Made by a program: the position numbers and the translations under genes
Assembly (NCBI GenBank): GCA_031274565.1
Contig: JAISPY010000196.1
Span: forward strand, 1-19,124
DNA from: Treponema sp.
GTDB taxonomy: Bacteria; Spirochaetota; Spirochaetia; Treponematales; Breznakiellaceae
Direction: 5' to 3'
DNA length: 19,124 bases
In this document: piece by piece, positions 1 through 6,728 of the stretch
Numbering within the stretch: position 1 is the first letter of the stretch
How the letters are laid out: every line of letters begins with the position of its first letter
Notes under the pieces: model-generated
What the model was told of the DNA's origin: nothing
The model's database searches: none
Seen by the model: the letters and a program-made list of their open reading frames with translations, nothing else

Positions 1-69
1 GCAGGAAACGAGAGCCAGGAGGAGGATGAGAAAACCCAGAGCGCCAAAAAGTTTACGGAACGTATTCAT
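1..69 (-). CDS. Lipoprotein, N-terminal fragment (runs off left edge)
   Basis: Only the first 23 codons lie in the window. Read on the minus strand from the ATG at 69, they give a textbook lipoprotein signal peptide: a basic start (MNTFRKLF), a hydrophobic core (GALGFLILLLAL) and a lipobox LVSC whose Cys is the last residue visible. The product would be exported, lipidated on that Cys and membrane anchored; its mature function cannot be seen. The ribosome binding site just upstream is only fair (GGTGGGA, about 9 nt away). The same reading frame stays open upstream to a much better start at 240, so the true start or the initiation mode is uncertain. A strong promoter lies at 482-510. The forward-strand reading frame over the same bases was rejected because it has no comparable protein signal. 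Confidence 0.7.
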   Translation of the reverse strand, partial: MNTFRKLFGALGFLILLLALVSC

Positions 70-240
70 ACGACCATATCCCACCGCAGTCGGGCATTTT
101 GGAGGGGGAGGGAGGGACGATAGCCGTTGCGTATGGTCATGAATCGACCGATCCGGTGCGTTTGAAGGGGTTTGTTTACGAAGAATCGAACCAGGGGGGG
201 GGGGGGGGGTAAACCCAAACCGATTAGAAGTCAATAACAT
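70..240 (-). other. In-frame upstream ORF containing a C16 tract, leading into the lipoprotein
   Basis: The ATG at 240 has a strong Shine-Dalgarno AAGGAG (252-247, six bases away). Its frame reads without a stop for 57 codons straight into the lipoprotein ATG at 69. Codons 11-16 are built from a run of 16 C (one Thr, then five Pro). At the length seen here, the upstream ORF and lipoprotein are fused. With one C fewer, the upstream frame would end at a TGA overlapping the lipoprotein ATG (ATGA), which is the layout of translational coupling. With one C more, it would stop after a few codons (TGG TTC GAT TCT TCG TAA). The amino-acid composition between tract and signal peptide does not look like a folded domain. 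It could be a leader ORF that regulates translation or simply untranslated sequence that happens to be open. Confidence 0.4.
194..209. repeat. Homopolymer: 16 G on plus strand (16 C on minus)
   Basis: There are sixteen consecutive G residues on the plus strand, flanked by A and T. The tract lies 125 bases upstream of the lipoprotein ATG at 69 and inside the reading frame that starts at 240 on the minus strand. Tracts of this length are prone to slipped-strand mispairing. G tracts in front of surface-protein genes are known phase-variation elements in Treponema pallidum. The exact length in any assembly is uncertain. Confidence 0.95.
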
Positions 241-475
241 ACGGCACTCCTTATGGGTTGCATGAACGGACACTGGTTTGGACGAACCAAACCGGTTCCG
301 CCGCTGCGTAATGGCTCTGTGGCTGCGAAAACCACAGGTACGGCCCTCACCCCTGGCATAAAACCCCACGGCCCCCGGATAAGCGGAGAGGCCCCCGGTG
401 AGGGGCTGCGTCCTCCGCGATGGCGGAGAACCGGCATGTACCGGACGCGGGTTTTCAGGGCTGACTGGGCAGGCC
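241..475 (-). promoter_or_regulatory. Structured 5' leader RNA, candidate cis-regulatory element
   Basis: This is the predicted leader between the promoter at 482-510 and the start codon at 240. On the minus strand, hairpins follow one another. A three-way-junction-like unit has closing stem GCGTC/GACGC (448-444 with 412-408) enclosing a CCGG..CCGG hairpin (444-431) and a perfect CTCCGC-CATC-GCGGAG hairpin (428-413). Next comes a long stem GCCC(C)TCACC/GGTGAGGGC (406-397 with 351-343), then CTGTGG/CCACAG (337-332 with 322-317). Last is a 10-bp stem ACCGGTTTGG/CCAAACCAGT (296-287 with 281-272), 20 bases before the AAGGAG at 252-247. By eye I find no signature of the TPP, FMN, SAM-I, cobalamin, glycine or cyclic-di-GMP classes. 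It may be an unclassified riboswitch or leader, or an independent small RNA. Confidence 0.5.
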
Positions 476-481
476 TCATTT

Positions 482-510
482 TTTATACCCCTGCGGAAGC
501 GTTTAGTCAA
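482..510 (-). promoter_or_regulatory. Strong sigma-70-type promoter for the left-edge lipoprotein transcript
   Basis: On the minus strand TTGACT (510-505), a 17-nt spacer and TATAAA (487-482) form a near-consensus promoter. Immediately upstream lies a run of A tracts (minus strand, about 515-550) resembling an UP element. Transcription would start near 475 and read the structured leader. Confidence 0.75.
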
Positions 511-645
511 GTACTTTTTTTGTTTTTTTATCTTTATTTGTCTTTTTTTCACCGGCCAGGGGTAGGTACGCTGCAGGGGCCGAGGGCCCATGCGGGGAAC
601 CACGAGCAGCAATGCCGGAGGCCAGGTCCCGGCAATGGTTCTATG

Positions 646-677
646 CGTATAGCCGATTATCGTATATCGATTATACG
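646..677. promoter_or_regulatory. Inverted repeats upstream of activase promoter, candidate operator
   Basis: CGTATA at 661-666 and TATACG at 672-677 form a dyad around TCGAT. A further CGTATA at 646-651, followed by GC and CGAT, makes a longer imperfect inverted repeat with ATCGATTATACG. The dyad ends 7 bases before the -35 box at 685. It could be a regulator binding site or just AT-rich promoter DNA; no regulator gene is adjacent. Confidence 0.3.
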
Positions 678-684
678 GATGTAA

Positions 685-713
685 TTGCATAATCTTGGTA
701 AATTAGCTAAAAT
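685..713 (+). promoter_or_regulatory. Promoter of the activase operon
   Basis: TTGCAT (685-690), a 17-nt spacer and TAAAAT (708-713) make a good sigma-70-type promoter. The -10 box ends only 6 bases before the ATG at 720, so transcription should start at or next to the start codon. No Shine-Dalgarno sequence precedes the gene. Confidence 0.6.
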
Positions 714-719
714 AATGTG

Positions 720-3700
720 ATGTATACTAGCCATGCCGGTTTACGGCTGGGACTCGATATCGGCTCAACTACGGTAAAAGCAATCGTAATGGAACCGGAA
801 CATAAGACCGTACTTTTTTCTGGTTATAAACGGCACCATGCATGTCAGGTGGAAACCGTACAAGCTTTTTTAGCGGATATTACTTCTCAATTTTCTCCAT
901 CTCGATTTCAGGTGGCCGTGTGCGGATCCGGCGGCCAACCGATTGCCCAGGTCCTCCACGCGCCTTTTGTACAGGAAGTGGTCGCCAATGCCATCGCGGT
1001 ACGGACCTGCTACCCCCAAGCACGGGTTGCCATAGAGTTGGGCGGCCAGGATGCGAAAATCGTCTTTTTTTACTATGATGAGAAGGCGCAGCGCCTGGTG
1101 GCGCAGGATATGCGGATGAACGGAAGCTGCGCCGGAGGAACCGGGGCCTTTATTGACGAAGTGGCGGCGCTCTTACGGATCCCCGTAGAGGAGTTTGAAG
1201 CCCTGGCAAGCAAGGGTACTGCGGTATACGATATTTCCGGCCGCTGCGGGGTGTTTGCCAAAACCGATATTCAGCCCCTGCTCAACCAGGGCGGACTCCA
1301 TGAAGATATTGCCCTGTCCACCTTCCATGCCATCGCCAAGCAGACCATCGGCGGTCTTGCCCAAGGACTCGAACTCAAGCCGCCCATCATCTTTGAAGGG
1401 GGACCCCTGACCTTTAACCCCACCTTGATCCAGGTGTTTGCCCAGCGGCTGGGTTTACAGAAAACCGACTGTATCCGCCCTGCCAATGCGGAAACCCTGA
1501 TTGCCTACGGAGCTGCCTTAGCCATAGATGCCTTGTTCGCGGACCAATCCCAGGACTTTGATATCCAGAAAGGGCTTACCGCGCTTTCAGGCTTCCGCGC
1601 CAAGCCGCACGGCGTCGGGCAAGCAGCCAAACCGGTCTATTTTGCTACTCCCGCGGAACAGGCTGCATTCGAGAGCCGGCACAGGCTGCCGCCGATTCCT
1701 GGGTATCGGGGCAGATCAGGGGATACCCTCCGGGTCTATGTGGGTATTGATGCGGGATCCACCACGAGTAAACTGGTGCTTCTCGATGAACAGGAGCAGG
1801 TGGTAGATCGATTTTATGCCAATAACCGGGGAGATCCCCTGCGGGTCATTCAGCAGGCCCTCTTGGATCTGAAGCGGAAATACGATGAGGCGAACATACC
1901 CCTGGAAATCCTGGCCCTGGGCACCACAGGCTATGGGGAATTGCTCTTTGATAAAGCCTTTGGTGCGGATTACCACACCGTAGAAACCGTTGCCCATGCC
2001 GCGGCAGCGCAACAATACGTGCCTGGGGTCAGTTTTATTCTGGATATAGGCGGGCAGGATATGAAAGCGATCCGGATTGCCGACGGTATTGTAACCGATA
2101 TCACCGTCAATGAAGCCTGTTCCTCGGGCTGCGGTTCGTTTCTGGAACATTTTGCCCACACCCTGAACATTCCCCTGGAGCACATCGCGGAAGCTGCCTT
2201 CACCGCCCAGGATCCCGCGGAACTGGGGAGCCGCTGTACGGTGTTCATGAACAGCACCATCATCACCGAGCAGAAAAACGGCAAACAGCCCGATGACATC
2301 ATGGCCGGACTCTGCCGTTCCATCATTGAGAATGTGTTTACCAAGGTCGTGCGGATCTCCCCGGCTGCCGCTCTGGGGGATAAGATTGTAGTGCAGGGAG
2401 GCACCTTCAAAAACGACGCGGTCCTGCGGGCCTTGGAGCAATACCTCGGAAAGCCCGTGATTCGCGCGCCCTATCCAGGAGAAATGGGCGCCATCGGCAT
2501 TGCCCTGTTGACCAAGCGGGAACGGGCTGAAAAGGGCCTTAATTCCCCCCAGGGGCCGCCGGGTCAAACCCGGTTCATCGGGTTTGACGCATTGGAACGG
2601 TTTGATTATACCCAGGAATCCAACGTAACCTGTCCCTTCTGTACCAATAGCTGTAGTCGCGTCCTGGTACGGTTTTCCAACGGTCGTACCTGGGTTACCG
2701 GCAACCGCTGTGAGCGAGGCGAAATCCTGGGGGATCCGAATGACCCGGCGCTACAGGAGCGGGTTAAGCGGGTGAACGTGGAGATGCAGGCGGTTCCCGA
2801 TCTGATAAAAACCCGGGAAACCATGCTGTTTAGAGCGTATCCGGTTACGGCCCTGGCTGCGGAGCGGGACTGCACCATCGGCTTACCACGGGTCTTGGAC
2901 TTTTGGCGCACCATGCCCTTTTTTACCACCTTTTTCCGCGCCCTGGGCTTCAAAATCAAAGTATCCCGTCCCAGTTCCCGGAAACTCTTTGAAACCGGCC
3001 TTCCCTTTGTAGCCTCGGATACGGTGTGTTTTCCCGCAAAACTCGTACATGGACATGTGCATGATCTGGCGGAAGCAGGGGTGGACCGGGTGTTCCTGCC
3101 CCTGTTTTGCCGGCTGCCGTCGGAAAATCCTGAGCCGCAAAGCACCTTTACCTGTCCGGTCCTGAAGGGCTATCCCTTGGTGGTAAAATACTCCGACGAT
3201 CCCGAGGGACGCTGGAAGATCCCGCTGGATACGCCGGTGTTCCACTGGTTCAAAATCCGGGATCGGAATTTCCAGCTCTGCCGGTATATGCGGGAAACCT
3301 TCGCCATTCCCGACGCTCTTACCCGTAAGGCCATTGCCCAAGGAGACGCGGCCCTGAAAACCTTCAACCGGGAACTCGTCCGTGAGGGAGCCGCGATCAT
3401 CGCCCAGGCGGAACAGGCCGGGCGCTTCGCGGTGGTCCTGGCGGGCAGGCACTACCAGTTTGATACCTTGGTCAATCATCAACTCTCCCGGTATTTTACC
3501 GGTATGGGTATTCCGGTGCTTACCGTGGATGCCCTGCCTGGGGTACAGGAGGTTGACCTGTCCAAGACCCGACTGGACGTTACCAACAACAACCACGCCC
3601 GGCTTTTGGCAGGGGCGATTATTACCGCGGAGCATCCGGCCCTGGAATACGTGGAGATCTTCAGCTTTGGCTGCGGCCACGACGCCCTGTATACCGATGA

Positions 3701-5147
3701 GGTAACCCGGCTTATGCGGGATATCTCGGGGAAATCACCCCTCATCCTCAAACTGGACGAAAGTGATATTACCGGTCCCTTGCGGATCCGGGTGCGTTCC
3801 TTTATCGAAACCGTGCGGCTCCGGCGGAAACAGGAAGGGGCGCGGCGATGTACCGCCCAGGGCTTAGCTGACCCCTACGGCGTCAAGTTTACCAAGGCGG
3901 ATAAGCGCCGTAAGATCGTGCTGGCCCCGAATGTGAGCCAGGGTTTTTGCAAAATTATCTCCGCCGCGCTCCGAGCAGAGGGGCTTAAAGCCGAGTCCCT
4001 GCCCCTGGGGGGAAAAGAGGCGATGCGCTACGGCAAGCGCTACGTGCATAACGATTCCTGTTTTCCCGCCCAGATGATCATCGGGGAAGCGATTGAGGCC
4101 CTGAAAAGCGGTCGGTACGATCCCGCTGAAGTGGTGGTCGGTACGGGCAAGACCCGCTGCGATTGCCGGCTGGTCAATTACATGGCCCTCACCAGAAGCG
4201 CCCTGGACGAAGCAGGCTACCCTGAAGTGCCGGTGATTTCCACGGATTTCTTTGACGTAAAAAATATGCACCCCGGATTTTGTTTTTCCAAGCTCACCTA
4301 TGCGCGGAGCGCCTGGTGCTTGATGATGGTGGATATCCTCGATGACCTGCGCCGGAAGCTACGCCCCTACGAGCTGAGCCCCGGAGAAACCGATCGGGTT
4401 ACCGATGGGGCTATTGATTCGGTTACTTCGGCTTTGGAGCGGAAGGGGATGCTAGGCGCGCTGGGGGCCTACAAAAAAGCTATCGACGACCTCAGGGCGG
4501 TCCCCTACGATCGGACTAACCGCAAGCATCGGGTGTTCATTACCGGGGAATACCTTTTGACCTTTCATCCCGGTTCCAATCATGCCATTGAAGCCTACCT
4601 GGAGCAGCACAACCTGGAAGTGGAACTCCCCCGGATGTACGATATTTACCGTAATCTGATGCTCTTCCATACGATTTCTGAAGTGCAGGATTTCAAGGTG
4701 CGTCATCCCTTGGGGGAGGTACTCTATGCCTTTGGCGGGGACGCCTATTCGGATATAGCCCTCACTATCATGGAAAAGATTGCCCAGCGGCATCCCCTGT
4801 TTGAAAAGGCCCCGCGGCTGCCTGAGATGGCGGCCTTGAGCGACCCTATCATTCACCATTCCATCCAGTCCGGTGAGGGTTTTATTATGGCAGCGGATTT
4901 ACTGTACCACGCGGCGCGGGGAGTAACGTCTTTTGTGATCTTACAGCCCTTCGGCTGCCTCCCGAACCATGTATGCGGTCGGGGGCTTATCAAGCGTATC
5001 AAAGCGGAATACCCCGGTATCCAAGTACTACCCCTGGATTACGATCCTGACACGAGCTTTGCCAACATTGAAAACCGGCTGCAAATGCTCATCATGAATG
5101 CCCGCGCTTGTTCTGCGGAGGTTCTTTCCCATGCAGACCCTGGTTGA
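720..5147 (+). CDS. Giant acyl-CoA dehydratase activase-related Fe-S protein (two BcrAD/BadFG ATPase domains, DUF2229, HgdB-like C-terminus)
   Basis: This 1475-residue protein joins parts that are separate in 2-hydroxyacyl-CoA dehydratase systems. Two ASKHA-fold activator (HgdC-like) ATPase domains start at about residues 8 (DIGSTTVK) and 340 (DAGSTTSK). Each keeps the two cysteines that in HgdC hold a [4Fe-4S] cluster between subunits: C137 (NGSCAGGTG) with C176 (GRCGVF), and C467 (NEACSSGCG) with C506 (SRCTVF). A cysteine-rich linker, C638-x2-C641-x3-C645 and C664, could bind another metal centre. From about 720 comes a DUF2229/COG3580-like part (DTVCFPAK), and from about 1065 a COG3581/HgdB-like part ending with FGCLPNHVCGRG (C1413, C1419). 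Members are thought to couple ATP hydrolysis to low-potential electron transfer; the substrate is unknown and no dehydratase subunit genes are nearby. A GTG at 717 is an alternative start. The next gene overlaps its end by 17 nt. Confidence 0.9.
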   Translation: MYTSHAGLRLGLDIGSTTVKAIVMEPEHKTVLFSGYKRHHACQVETVQAFLADITSQFSPSRFQVAVCGSGGQPIAQVLHAPFVQEVVANAIAVRTCYPQARVAIELGGQDAKIVFFYYDEKAQRLVAQDMRMNGSCAGGTGAFIDEVAALLRIPVEEFEALASKGTAVYDISGRCGVFAKTDIQPLLNQGGLHEDIALSTFHAIAKQTIGGLAQGLELKPPIIFEGGPLTFNPTLIQVFAQRLGLQKTDCIRPANAETLIAYGAALAIDALFADQSQDFDIQKGLTALSGFRAKPHGVGQAAKPVYFATPAEQAAFESRHRLPPIPGYRGRSGDTLRVYVGIDAGSTTSKLVLLDEQEQVVDRFYANNRGDPLRVIQQALLDLKRKYDEANIPLEILALGTTGYGELLFDKAFGADYHTVETVAHAAAAQQYVPGVSFILDIGGQDMKAIRIADGIVTDITVNEACSSGCGSFLEHFAHTLNIPLEHIAEAAFTAQDPAELGSRCTVFMNSTIITEQKNGKQPDDIMAGLCRSIIENVFTKVVRISPAAALGDKIVVQGGTFKNDAVLRALEQYLGKPVIRAPYPGEMGAIGIALLTKRERAEKGLNSPQGPPGQTRFIGFDALERFDYTQESNVTCPFCTNSCSRVLVRFSNGRTWVTGNRCERGEILGDPNDPALQERVKRVNVEMQAVPDLIKTRETMLFRAYPVTALAAERDCTIGLPRVLDFWRTMPFFTTFFRALGFKIKVSRPSSRKLFETGLPFVASDTVCFPAKLVHGHVHDLAEAGVDRVFLPLFCRLPSENPEPQSTFTCPVLKGYPLVVKYSDDPEGRWKIPLDTPVFHWFKIRDRNFQLCRYMRETFAIPDALTRKAIAQGDAALKTFNRELVREGAAIIAQAEQAGRFAVVLAGRHYQFDTLVNHQLSRYFTGMGIPVLTVDALPGVQEVDLSKTRLDVTNNNHARLLAGAIITAEHPALEYVEIFSFGCGHDALYTDEVTRLMRDISGKSPLILKLDESDITGPLRIRVRSFIETVRLRRKQEGARRCTAQGLADPYGVKFTKADKRRKIVLAPNVSQGFCKIISAALRAEGLKAESLPLGGKEAMRYGKRYVHNDSCFPAQMIIGEAIEALKSGRYDPAEVVVGTGKTRCDCRLVNYMALTRSALDEAGYPEVPVISTDFFDVKNMHPGFCFSKLTYARSAWCLMMVDILDDLRRKLRPYELSPGETDRVTDGAIDSVTSALERKGMLGALGAYKKAIDDLRAVPYDRTNRKHRVFITGEYLLTFHPGSNHAIEAYLEQHNLEVELPRMYDIYRNLMLFHTISEVQDFKVRHPLGEVLYAFGGDAYSDIALTIMEKIAQRHPLFEKAPRLPEMAALSDPIIHHSIQSGEGFIMAADLLYHAARGVTSFVILQPFGCLPNHVCGRGLIKRIKAEYPGIQVLPLDYDPDTSFANIENRLQMLIMNARACSAEVLSHADPG

Positions 5148-5736
5148 GTTGCTGCCGAGCAGCGTGGTCCAGGGGGTCTTTTCGTTTTTCTTTCTGGGCT
5201 GTACCGGCTGGGTGCTTGAAACCATACAGGAAACCCTGGTAAGAAAGCAGTTTGTAAACAAGGGTTTTTTTAAAGGCCCCTTTGTTTTAAGCCACGCCAT
5301 AGGCGGAATGCTGGTATCGTTCATCGGTTCCCCGTTCAAAGCATATCCGGCGCTTGTTTTTCTAGCCGGGCTTGTGGTGTGTACCTGCCTTGAATATAGC
5401 ATAGCGATCTTTTTGGAGCGCTGTTTCAAGGTTAAATGCTGGGATTATACCACCTACCCGCATACCAAGTGGTGCCACTACAAAGGCCGGATATGCCTGA
5501 CCATATCGCTTTTTTTCGGTATCGTAACCCTTTTCGTGGTGTATGTGTACGGGGATTTCATAAGGGGTGTTGCAGCTCTTATGGGTACCTATCTGGTGCT
5601 GGTGGATGCGTTTTTGCTTACCGCGTTGCTTATCGATGGGGTGTTCACCTGTACGAAGCTGCTCAGGGCGAAAAAAGCGGGAATCAAGATCAGGGGCTAT
5701 GCGGTTTTTTCTGATAATCTGATACTACGGAGATAG
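5131..5736 (+). CDS. Putative ABC-transporter-permease-type membrane protein (DUF1113 / CmpB family)
   Basis: This is a 201-residue integral membrane protein with about five hydrophobic segments (roughly 13-30, 49-66, 72-95, 124-143, 147-166). Family signatures are the N-terminal GCTGWVLETI followed by FVNKGFFKGPF, and the later WDYTTYP...GRICLTISLFFG. These match Pfam ABC_trans_CmpB (formerly DUF1113), a family named as a permease without a proven transport role. The start at 5131 is chosen over an upstream in-frame ATG at 5098 because GGAGG lies at 5117-5121, nine bases away. It overlaps the activase gene by 17 nt and is separated by one base from the HD gene, so all three should be one transcript. 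Pairing or fusion of this family with HD proteins of the next gene's type is familiar from clostridia. Confidence 0.8.
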   Translation: MQTLVELLPSSVVQGVFSFFFLGCTGWVLETIQETLVRKQFVNKGFFKGPFVLSHAIGGMLVSFIGSPFKAYPALVFLAGLVVCTCLEYSIAIFLERCFKVKCWDYTTYPHTKWCHYKGRICLTISLFFGIVTLFVVYVYGDFIRGVAALMGTYLVLVDAFLLTALLIDGVFTCTKLLRAKKAGIKIRGYAVFSDNLILRR

Positions 5737-5737
5737 C

Positions 5738-6262
5738 ATGAAAAACAGGGCATTGTTCGACACCTATGCGCAGGATATCCTAGGCCATGAGCTTTTCTTG
5801 GAAGGCAAAAACGTCTTCTCTCATGGTTCTGTCACGATTCATGATCACAGCATTGCCGTGGCGGAGCTGAGTTTTTCGATGATAGAAAACAGCCGTACCA
5901 TCGATAAACGATGCGTGGTACGGGCCGCGCTCTTACACGATTTCTTTCTCTATGAATGGCATGTTCCGGGTATGCGCTACATCCTGCACGGCTGGGCGCA
6001 TCCGGTAATTGCCGCGCGGAAAGCACGGGAAATCTTTCATATATCCCCCAAAGAATACGCCTGCATAAAAACCCACATGTGGCCGTGGACCTTGTTTCAT
6101 ATTCCCCTGAGCCGCGAAGGCTGGATTATTTCCCTGGCGGATAAGATCATCGCCATGAAAGAAACCCTGTGGTGCCGAGGAAAGCGGCATACCCTTCAGG
6201 ACTCCCCGGCATTTGTAGCGGAATCCACGAAGGAAAAAACCGTTGCCCCGCTGGGGATGTAA
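5738..6262 (+). CDS. HD-domain phosphohydrolase-like protein
   Basis: This 174-residue soluble protein has the metal-binding HD fold. The ligands are readable: an early His (H37 in HDHS), H67-D68 (LLHDFFLYEWH), H84 and H88 (LHGWAHP), H113 (THMWPW) and D135 (SLADKIIA). HD proteins of this subfamily are putative metal-dependent phosphohydrolases with unknown substrate. CGGAG at 5728-5732 is five bases from the ATG, which starts one base after the previous stop, so translation is probably coupled. It is the last gene of the plus-strand operon and faces hisC convergently. The C-terminal 25 residues beyond the HD core are not recognisable. Confidence 0.82.
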   Translation: MKNRALFDTYAQDILGHELFLEGKNVFSHGSVTIHDHSIAVAELSFSMIENSRTIDKRCVVRAALLHDFFLYEWHVPGMRYILHGWAHPVIAARKAREIFHISPKEYACIKTHMWPWTLFHIPLSREGWIISLADKIIAMKETLWCRGKRHTLQDSPAFVAESTKEKTVAPLGM

Positions 6263-6426
6263 GACCGAGGCGGAGTTTGATGGCTGATCCTTACGACACT
6301 TTTTATTAAATGGCATACCCCTTATGGCTCTTGTTGACCGGGCTTTTCCCCGGCGAAACCGACGTTCGCATCCCTTGGCGGTTTAAAGAGAGGTGAACCC
6401 TGGAGCGGCCGCTTGATTGCGGATAA

Positions 6427-6457
6427 GCTCATGGTGCTATTGTACCATGGCGCTTTT
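6427..6457 (+). terminator. Possible terminator of the activase operon
   Basis: AGC(T)CATGGT at 6427-6435 can pair with ACCATG(GC)GCT at 6444-6454, and four T follow. It is imperfect and lies about 165 nt beyond the last gene, so it is tentative. It overlaps the brnT relic. Confidence 0.3.
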
Positions 6458-6498
6458 GTGCAGCTTTAATCTTTTTCACCGTCCCACTCAAAGTCCAT
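6444..6498 (-). pseudogene. Relic of a BrnT-type toxin gene (frameshifted N-terminus)
   Basis: On the minus strand the ATG at 6498 gives MDFEWDGEKD and then a stop (TAA, 6468-6466). Removing the single T at 6468 restores KAAQKRHG. The joined reading fits the BrnT N-terminal pattern (xFEWD-x2-K ... K-[KR]-H-G), including the 14-residue spacing from Trp to Gly. After HG the resemblance ends and a stop follows within five codons. BrnT is a ribonuclease toxin, normally about 90 residues and paired with BrnA downstream; neither the rest of BrnT nor BrnA is visible. This is a short match by eye, so it could be chance. Confidence 0.45.
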
Positions 6499-6567
6499 AC
6501 CGGCCTATCTCATTCCAATTTTAATGCAAATCGCGCCTGTTTTGCTTAATCCTTCCTAAACAGTAGT

Positions 6568-6613
6568 ACCCGGTTATCCCCCCGGTATACCTGCTTCCCG
6601 GATAACACCGGGT
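6568..6613. repeat. Long imperfect inverted repeat
   Basis: ACCCGGTTATCC (6568-6579) pairs with GGATAA(CA)CCGGGT (6600-6613), giving a 12-bp stem with a 2-nt bulge around a loop that itself contains the palindrome GGTATACC. It sits downstream of hisC on the minus strand. No T run follows on either strand, so it is not a standard intrinsic terminator, but it could stabilise the hisC mRNA end. Confidence 0.5.
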
Positions 6614-6622
6614 CAAATTCAA

Positions 6623-6718
6623 TTATGCGCGTCTTTTTTCGGCGGCTTCGGCGACGGGCATATCGTTGCGGAGGGTCCGCTCGTCGGATATACGTTTTTC
6701 GGCATATTCGATAAGCAT
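6623..6718 (-). CDS. Short charged ORF directly after hisC
   Basis: This 31-codon ORF starts 10 bases after the hisC stop and is rich in Glu, Arg and Lys (MLIEYAEKRISDERTLRNDM at the start). AGGG lies eight bases before the ATG; an in-frame GTG at 6727 is an alternative start. I do not recognise it. It could be a small protein co-transcribed with hisC, the tail of a decayed gene, or chance. Confidence 0.25.
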   Translation of the reverse strand: MLIEYAEKRISDERTLRNDMPVAEAAEKRRA

Positions 6719-6728
6719 ATCCTGCACC

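Larger units (their letters stand above)
6263..6728. other. Convergent intergenic region with dyads and gene relics
   Basis: This lies between the converging HD and hisC genes. No full-length gene is visible. It holds a short GC hairpin (CCGGG..CCCGG, 6338-6353), a terminator-like hairpin at 6427-6457, a brnT relic at 6444-6498, a long dyad at 6568-6613 and a 31-codon minus-strand ORF at 6623-6718. A further minus-strand ORF of 36 codons starts at the ATG at 6433; I could not link it to any family. Confidence 0.5.

Noticed and set aside
1..123. Forward-strand open frame ending at 123 (40 codons open from the left edge)
   Set aside because: The minus strand over the same bases encodes a convincing lipoprotein signal peptide with a strong promoter upstream; the forward translation shows no family resemblance.
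178..194. tRNA T-loop-like GGTTCGATTC on the minus strand
   Set aside because: Flanking bases do not pair into a T stem and no acceptor or anticodon arms are present.
272..296. Intrinsic terminator reading of the 10-bp hairpin
   Set aside because: No T run follows on either strand; it fits better as part of the minus-strand leader.
231..684. Two ORFs (plus 253-684 and minus 231-479)
   Set aside because: Both are Pro/Arg/Gly-rich with no family pattern and lie over the hairpin-rich leader; the plus frame also crosses the T-rich promoter region.
1716..2567. 283-codon minus-strand ORF inside the activase gene, and other long antisense ORFs (2883-3680, 15898-16974)
   Set aside because: They are shadows of conserved plus-strand domains; translations are low-complexity and lack motifs.
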